A program made the translations under genes and the position numbers. Under the pieces are notes generated by a model. That model had not been told where the DNA came from and made no database searches. It saw only the letters and a list, made by a program, of their open reading frames with translations. Positions 57,851-64,000 of a stretch of DNA of 64,000 nt are shown here, one piece after another. Location: NCBI GenBank assembly GCA_026874595.1, contig CM049321.1:12174979-12238978 (forward strand). Direction: 5' to 3'. This DNA is from Sipunculus nudus (lineage: Eukaryota > Annelida > Sipuncula > Golfingiida > Sipunculidae). The stretch's first letter is position 1. Each line of letters begins with the position of its first letter.

Positions 57851-59989
57851 TTATGAGGTCGGAAAAGGGGAGAACCCCCCCCCCCCCCCCTTGCTCCTAT
57901 AAATTCGTCCCTGTCACCCTATTTCGAACAAAATGTAATGCTAGCTTCTCCTTTCCATTCAAGTACCATGTTTGCTACATATGCTATAACTATATAGTTA
58001 TTTCAGGTGATGGTAAGCTTCTTTTGTACATGTAACACATTGGCTTAGATATCTAGGCCTGCACGGTGGCACCATGATTTTAAACAGTCCTCCTTAGTCT
58101 CTACACCAATTAACATATCAGTTCATTCAATTCATTACATATATCCCATACGCTGTTTCACATGACAAATACTGTATGTAGTTGTAACATTTTGTTTTAC
58201 AGAATAGTAATGCAGACCTTACAAACACTAATATTTAGTAATAATCACATTTAAAAAAAAAATCTTTTCAATCAATTATAGGGTGTAATGTATACTTGAT
58301 AAGATGATTATACACAGTGTGTCTGTATAAGAATCCAAATGAGACCTGCAATTGCATGCAAAACATCAAGTTGTCAGAAAACAGTCATCCTAAAGCACAC
58401 CAGAGAAAACGAAACGACATCTGTTGAGAGAATTCAGAACTATAATTATCAATGTTCATCATATAAACTTCAGTGTTACTAAGTATCAGTCTCAAATGTG
58501 CAAAATGCTTTAGAAATAACACTATATTCTGTGCGATTGTATCAATGTATGACGGTGCAGATACCAAATTCAAGCCAGAAAAAGAAAATATGCATCCAGT
58601 TAATCGGTTTAGCTGCCTCTTTCAACACACACATAGAACAGGACTCAAACTAAGAAAATCTTATACAGAGCATTAATATTATCTCTTACATAAACAATGT
58701 ATTTTTCTAGATAGAACTAGCCTATGGTATACTCGGCGTTTGAGTGCCTGTTCATTCTTGAAGCTGTTTTCTGCCCCCCCCCCCCCCTTGTGAATACACA
58801 ACCCTAGCAGCCATACTAAACGCTATAAGAAATTTCCTTCTACATTTACTAGATACCACCTCATTTACCCCTGAGAGGAAATAATCAGCGAATATGATTA
58901 GCTGTTTTTTTAATAAATTAAATTTATTTTGATCAACTATTTGATTAACGCTTTATACTCTGAAAATGCTGTGCCAAATAGAAATCAGATGTCAAACCTG
59001 CGTTATATTGGTTTTTCTTGGTTGGTTGAAGCTCTTGACGGTGGTGCCACCTGTTGAATATGCTGTAAACTAAACGTGGGCTTTCTTCAACTAACGGCCA
59101 GGCACATACATGAACTTCATGGAAAACACGATACTTTACACCAAAATTCCTGGTCGTTTAAAGAATAAGAATATTTTCAAGCCAGCTTACACATATGTAA
59201 ATTTTATGCTTCTATTTAGAAAATTGGACTGAAAATCCGTTTTTCTTGGCATTCTGGTATTTATTTTACTTCATCATCAACCAAGATCATTTCGGTTTTC
59301 ACATCCATTAAGATACTACGAAACAGCCTCTTTGTTAAAGTAAATAAATGAGTTAGTAGAACTACGTCGCCATTCTTTTCACTAATCATGACGATAACTA
59401 TTCTTTTCTAGCAGTTTTTGTCTCATTTACCAATCGAAATAAAAAAAAACAACTGTTTGGGGTGAATTATTTAACGAATGAATGCAACTTTAGACGCATT
59501 GTTCTCGGGACTCGAATACCATGGGTTCACATAAATCCACGGGTATTCATCGAGGTAATTTTGTACTCCAAAATCCAAACACAGAACAGTGCAAAACTTC
59601 ATTATCACACTCTGGAGTTTATCAATGGAACAGTCTTGCAGACTTCTCTCCGTGAGAGCCTAGTCTGTACCTTCTTTCGAGAAAAGGTTGAAACGCACAC
59701 TCCGGCCAAAGTAAATTGTTTTGTGGTTTAAACCTTTGATACCCCTTCTACGGTTTTTCCTGATATTCATCTTAGTGTCATTTTTTTTATACCCCTATGT
59801 AGCCATATGTAGCCATATACACCTAGAAGACCTATTTAGCCATTGGATGTATTTGATTGTTTCCATATTTAGTGTACTCGATTAAGCTTAAATATTATTG
59901 TGGAAATGCAACGGCCATTGACTGTCAAATATGTCACCTATACCCTCATATTGGAATCGTGCTGTTATGTCATTTGTATTTGTTTTATC

Positions 59990-60075
59990 TCTTGTTTAGA
60001 ATTGTACCAGGACCTCATTGAAAATGAGCAATTGCTGAATGAGATATTCTGTTAAAATATATTGAAATAATTAAA
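59990..60075 (+). mobile_element. Probable 3' tail of a second non-LTR retrotransposon
   Basis: TTGTACCAGGACCTCATTGA leads into a small hairpin (CTCATT/AATGAG at 60014-60028) and then GATATTCTGTTAAAATATA. This is a layout common at LINE 3' ends in invertebrates. No coding part is recognisable upstream. Confidence 0.35.
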
Positions 60076-61149
60076 TGTATCACTCGAGAAAGGGTTCAAA
60101 ACAGTGCTATCTGTCATATGCTTAGCCAGTATAAAACTCGGGAGTGGTGGAATCTGGTCTACGGATAAACCCGTCCAAGACGTATAAAAACGTTTATTTC
60201 TGCGTGATGGCAATCTGAAATGACTCTCAAAACTTGAATTTGTTTTGGCCTTTCAGGCTTACTTCTTCAGGAAAAATATGATTTTTGTCCTTCTCGTTCG
60301 GCTTAAATTGCAAAGACGACCAGGAAACTGATCATTAATATCATGCACTCTAACATTGGTAAGTTCTTCTCCTCTCTATTTTTTTGTGTGTGTTTAAACC
60401 TCGGGCCTAGGTCTTAACAACAATGGGCGCTTTCATGATTAATATGTTTAGGGAATGGTACACGTAAAATATTTTTTAATGAAGCCTTCAACCTTGGTAA
60501 TGAAAGACTTGGTTGAGGTAGACATTTATGATTTAAGAGCAAATCGTAGAACTCGTGTGGAACCAAAAATAGTTTTTATTGTGATATCGAAGTAACCGTG
60601 TCATAAGAGTGGTTGTGGGACTGTAGTGTAAACCAGACTCTCATGTGGGTGTAAGAAGTTTTGAAATTTCATGCGTACAATGTCAAAAATATTCTTGTTA
60701 CCAGTATAGATTTAATTTTCCTTATGTCAATAAAGTTATATCAGGAATCATGGTCAAATTCCGTTCAATATAAAAAGCCTATGGGTTTAATATAATTACC
60801 CGGAGAAAAACACCAAAGATTCAATAAAATATCATGCGGGGGAAGGACGCTGGCGATTTGCAAACACTCTAATAACTGTTAAAATGCAGGCACCAGAAAA
60901 CATATGGAATGTGTATAAGCTTATAATACTGCAGGTGCAATGTCTGGTTTGTATTTTCAGGTTCTGGTCATGCTAGAAAATATGCTTATCTATTATCGCT
61001 CCATGTCAATGCGATTGAAATCACACGCGGACATGATAAAGACCATATGTTTTACTTACGATTTTTTTTTGCCTTAGTATGCTTTAACGTTTTTTAATGC
61101 TTTCACTGAAATCAAAACAACTAGGAATCGATCTATCTGATTTATACGT

Positions 61150-61960
61150 TGTTACGGAACCTAATTACAACAGATCACGTAATCGTGACGAGCACATATT
61201 TTGTTACGGAGATTTAAAAAAATCTGATTCCGCAACACCAGGCAGCGTGAAATGTCTAGGGGAATGAATAAAGAAGTCAATGGTTTTTTGTTAACAAATA
61301 ATTATAATTTATTCTAAGAACAATCCTAACATTACAATTCATTAAAAACAACACAATTACACAGTATAACAATAATAAAAATGTACAGTACCAGAGTGTC
61401 CGGATCCTAGGCTTTGATTTCTGGATACCAACCCTGTGACAGCTCAACAAGAGTCCATTAACACAAATAATCCAGATGAACAGCTCATGTAAGTCTTCTC
61501 GGAGAATAGTCCGATTTAATCTCAAAAACAATCTGTTGTAATCCAAAAGTGAAGTTCTGGTTATGATCTCAAAGGCAAACTGCAGACAATCCGTATATAA
61601 AGTCTACATAAAATCCGTAGGATATCTGTAAGTTCTGCAATTATCGGAAAGTTCCCAAAAACTGACGAGAGAATCACACTCTTCAGTGTCCGCTGGTATT
61701 TTTCTCTCTGCCGACTCTAAACACAGCCCCCTATTTATAGCTTTTTCGCCCGAAGCCCAGAAACTTCCATTTTCACGAACGTTCCTAACACAACAATACA
61801 CACGCGCCCATAGCGTATGAACAGACCCGAACATTCTAGACTACAACGAGCGCTGTCTCTACACGCCAGGGTTCAACCAGTACGGTTCCTATAGCAACAC
61901 CCAGGGCTTGAGCCTAACACGCTCAGAACGCCAGGCGCATAATAAACAGATACAATTGAC
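61150..61960 (-). mobile_element. Solo LTR of the same retrotransposon family
   Basis: It starts TGTTACGGAACCTAATTACA and follows the 53.2-kb LTR block by block (CAGGCAGCGTG, AATGAATAAAGAAGTCA, CCAAAAGTGAAGTTCT, CAGCCCC). No gag, primer site or partner LTR is adjacent, so it looks like a recombination remnant. On the minus strand it keeps a perfect TATA element CTATAAATAG (rc of 61731-61740) and an AATAAA (rc of 61308-61313). Its distal boundary near 61.95-61.96 kb and any target duplication are unclear. Confidence 0.8.
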
Positions 61961-62439
61961 AACTAGTACTAATTGTTATTGAATTTTCCCAGAAACATGG
62001 TATGGTATGATGTGATGGAACCTTTTTTTATTAAATGAAATGTCAATGTGCCGATAAAATTAATCAGCCTTAGTATTCCCTCGAATGATTGGAAACTAGA
62101 ATTATACATTATTAGGAAAACAGGCCCCATCATGTGGGCGAACTTTAATGTTGGGCACTCCTCAACCCCAGTTTTAATTCACCATATTCCCAGGTTCCTT
62201 GGTGCAAGTGTTCCCCAACAAGTGTTTGCATTCACTTATTCGGCCCATTTGCATATTCAATCTACTACATGTGACTGCACATTTTCCTGGAAATCATGAG
62301 CCGGACCCGAACAAATATCTAATCGATTCTTCATTGACCCTTTCCCGAGGTTCCTTGGAAATTTAGAAGCCAACCTTTTCACATACCAGGTATGTTGAAT
62401 ATATACAAAATAGAGTATTTTTCTTCTTAAAATATAATG

Positions 62440-62755
62440 ATTCCTGCCAAAGATTCGTTCTAAAACCGTTTGCTCAATTCTGCTACACGTGAAAAAAACA
62501 TTCACCGGGGCTATCAGTGGTGCCGAATATAAACACAGCGCTCGCGCCACCTGGTGCCAGAAGCATGAGACTTTATAATTCAAGAGTTAAAAAAGCTTCC
62601 AACCAGTGTTTCTTCGTCTTGTTTAGGAGTTGTCGCGCATGCGCAGGATGAAACCTCTGGTCATGCAGGCTTGTTATGGTAAACACTAAACAGACACGTG
62701 GACTGTGTTTACTCACACACGGAACCGAACCATAACAACGTATAAAACAGGTGAA
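62440..62755 (+). repeat. Dispersed repeat family C, copy 2
   Basis: A diverged copy of the 49.25-kb element, with AAACCGTTTGCTC, TTGTCGCGCATGCGC, GTGGACTGTGTTTACTC and CCATAACAACG. It contains a minus-strand CTCF-like GCACCAGGTGGCGCG at 62543-62557. Confidence 0.5.
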
Positions 62756-63149
62756 TGTAAGATAATAAGCCAGTGGCGTTTAACCACCCACGTCTCCCTA
62801 AGATGTGGAACATACTACATCACATGACATTCAACATGAGAGGGAGTGAAAGCAGCAGATCTCTTTTACGACAGATCCGTAAACTACCTAGTCTTGCAGC
62901 AAAGAACATGAGTTCCGGGTATTCGAGAACAGCACTAATTTGACCTCCCGCTATAACGTTACAGTACTGTTACGCGCTAGCACGTATACATTACTACTTT
63001 ATGGCATTTTCCTCCTATTTTTTTTTTTTTTATCTAAACCATTTTTATTATCGTATGTGCTGAATTCGATGCTTAAATGATAAGAAAATGTAGATCTGTG
63101 GTACAGAACTGGTATGTCCCCAACCTTTTGTGAAAGTATAGCCCTTCAT

Positions 63150-63470
63150 GAGGTTTTTCAATGTTATGAGTTTGGTGAATGTACCTCAAAGTCCTTTCAA
63201 GTTATTGCGTTAAAATGCAGCATTTAAGCATGAGCTCCTCTGTGACTTTGAAAATGAGTCAAGGTCATGCATATTCAGACTTGACCTGGCCCTATTAACG
63301 AAGTATATTAATACTGCAAGTTGGTGACGACATGTGCCTCAAATTCTTTTCAAGATATTGCGACCGTATGTTAATTTGTTTCTAAGTTATTGCGTTGACA
63401 TCATATATCTGTACGGACAGAAAAACGGACGCACGCTCACCATCTCTGCGTCCCCCGCCGAAGGTGTCTT
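63150..63470 (+). repeat. Interspersed repeat of the TCAAGGTCA / CGGACGGAC-type
   Basis: It contains CCTCAAAGTCCTTTCAAGTT, ATTGCG repeated three times, GAGTCAAGGTCA (63256-63267), a facing TTGACCT (63281-63287), and ACGGACAGAAAAACGGACGC. I recall this order of blocks from a repeat common in molluscs and other marine animals, but I cannot name it. Confidence 0.5.
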
Positions 63471-64000
63471 TGACGACGAAGGGGAACGAGAAAAAAAACA
63501 TTTTACTCGATATTTAGCTGATTTTTGTTTAATGTTTCCGAGAATTGGGATATGGGTCCAAATAATTGTAATCTTGCTCTAGTGCGAAAAACTACTTAAC
63601 CGGCTAATCTTATATGAAAGATTGACATTGCATGCATGAAAACGACGAGATAAAGTATCATATTTTTATTAATGTTCTGTGACAATCTTTTTTTATCTTG
63701 CAGATTGAATGAATTAAATCTAATGGTCATTGACCCTTCAAGCTTAAACAAAGTACTGTTAGGATTGTTTCCAAATAAGAACAACCTTTTAATAAATTAG
63801 GTTCTCCTTACATTAAGATTATGTGTACCGGTATATACTATGGTAGAAAGGACTATAATCAGAACACAATTAATTTAATTACAGACATTTAACGGAGATT
63901 AAAACATATAGAAGAAATATAAAATAAAATAGCAAACCATATGTAAGAAAACTGTACATTTGGAAAACTGGAATAAAATTAGGAAAAAACTATAACCGAC

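Larger units (their letters stand above)
55481..61149. other. Intergenic region between LINE and solo LTR
   Basis: No host gene is supported. It holds diverged ~100-190-bp repeats at 56.25-56.75 kb and a 19-bp inverted pair at 56798/57441. It also has a MITE-like element at 57.71-57.85 kb, poly-C runs at 57875 and 58774, and a LINE-type 3' tail at 59.99-60.07 kb. The stretch 55.63-57.42 kb is GC-richer, but no frame shows a domain. Confidence 0.6.
61961..64000. other. Intergenic end of window
   Basis: No coding gene is supported. It contains dispersed repeat copies at 62440-62755 and 63150-63470. The last 350 bp is AT-rich with no recognised element. Confidence 0.6.

Overview
This is animal nuclear DNA: AT-rich, with long GT-AG introns, many (TA)n microsatellites, minisatellite arrays, tRNA-derived SINE heads, a decayed L2-like LINE and Ty3/Gypsy-type LTR pieces. 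The only convincing host gene is a complete Wnt6 on the + strand. Its sequence and the repeat types suggest a marine invertebrate, most likely a mollusc or other lophotrochozoan. That placement is inference from remembered family features, not from a search.

Gene layout. Wnt6 has four coding exons: 1320-1393, 16024-16244, 28986-29257 and 42161-42622. They join to exactly 1029 nt (342 residues plus TGA). Exon 1 is only 74 nt, encodes the signal peptide, and lies 14.6 kb upstream of exon 2. The introns are 14,630, 12,741 and 12,903 nt with phases 2, 1 and 0. The 3' UTR probably runs to about 46.5 kb, where an AATAAA is followed by a T/GT-rich stretch. The product should be a secreted, lipidated, 24-cysteine Wnt ligand acting through Frizzled and LRP5/6-type receptors.

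Intron content. Intron 1 (1.4-16.0 kb) holds AT-rich and microsatellite DNA, a minus-strand tRNA-derived SINE at 7.7 kb and a long GC-richer block at 13.7-15.1 kb. Intron 2 (16.2-29.0 kb) holds a 21-bp minisatellite (24.9-25.4 kb) and older decayed arrays. Intron 3 (29.3-42.2 kb) holds a 1.9-kb array of a 42-bp unit (33.4-35.3 kb), SINE fragments, two GC-richer islands and a cluster of perfect hairpins at 40.8 kb.

Downstream of the gene (46.5-64 kb) I find no host coding gene. This part holds a 55-bp minisatellite (50.4-51.65 kb) abutting a dead L2-like LINE (51.65-55.5 kb). The LINE is split by a minus-strand LTR retrotransposon (52381-54153) that keeps its 5' LTR, a tRNA-Pro-like primer site, a broken gag and a scrap of the 3' LTR, flanked by AGAG on both sides. 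A second LTR of the same family stands alone at 61.15-61.96 kb. Several repeat families without an assigned name occur twice in the window.

Most open frames here are chance or repeat-driven. I did not find a new multi-gene system. The observations most worth checking are the remote exon 1, a 139-codon alternative frame open across spliced exons 1-3, the 42-bp frame-preserving array, and the nested retroelements.
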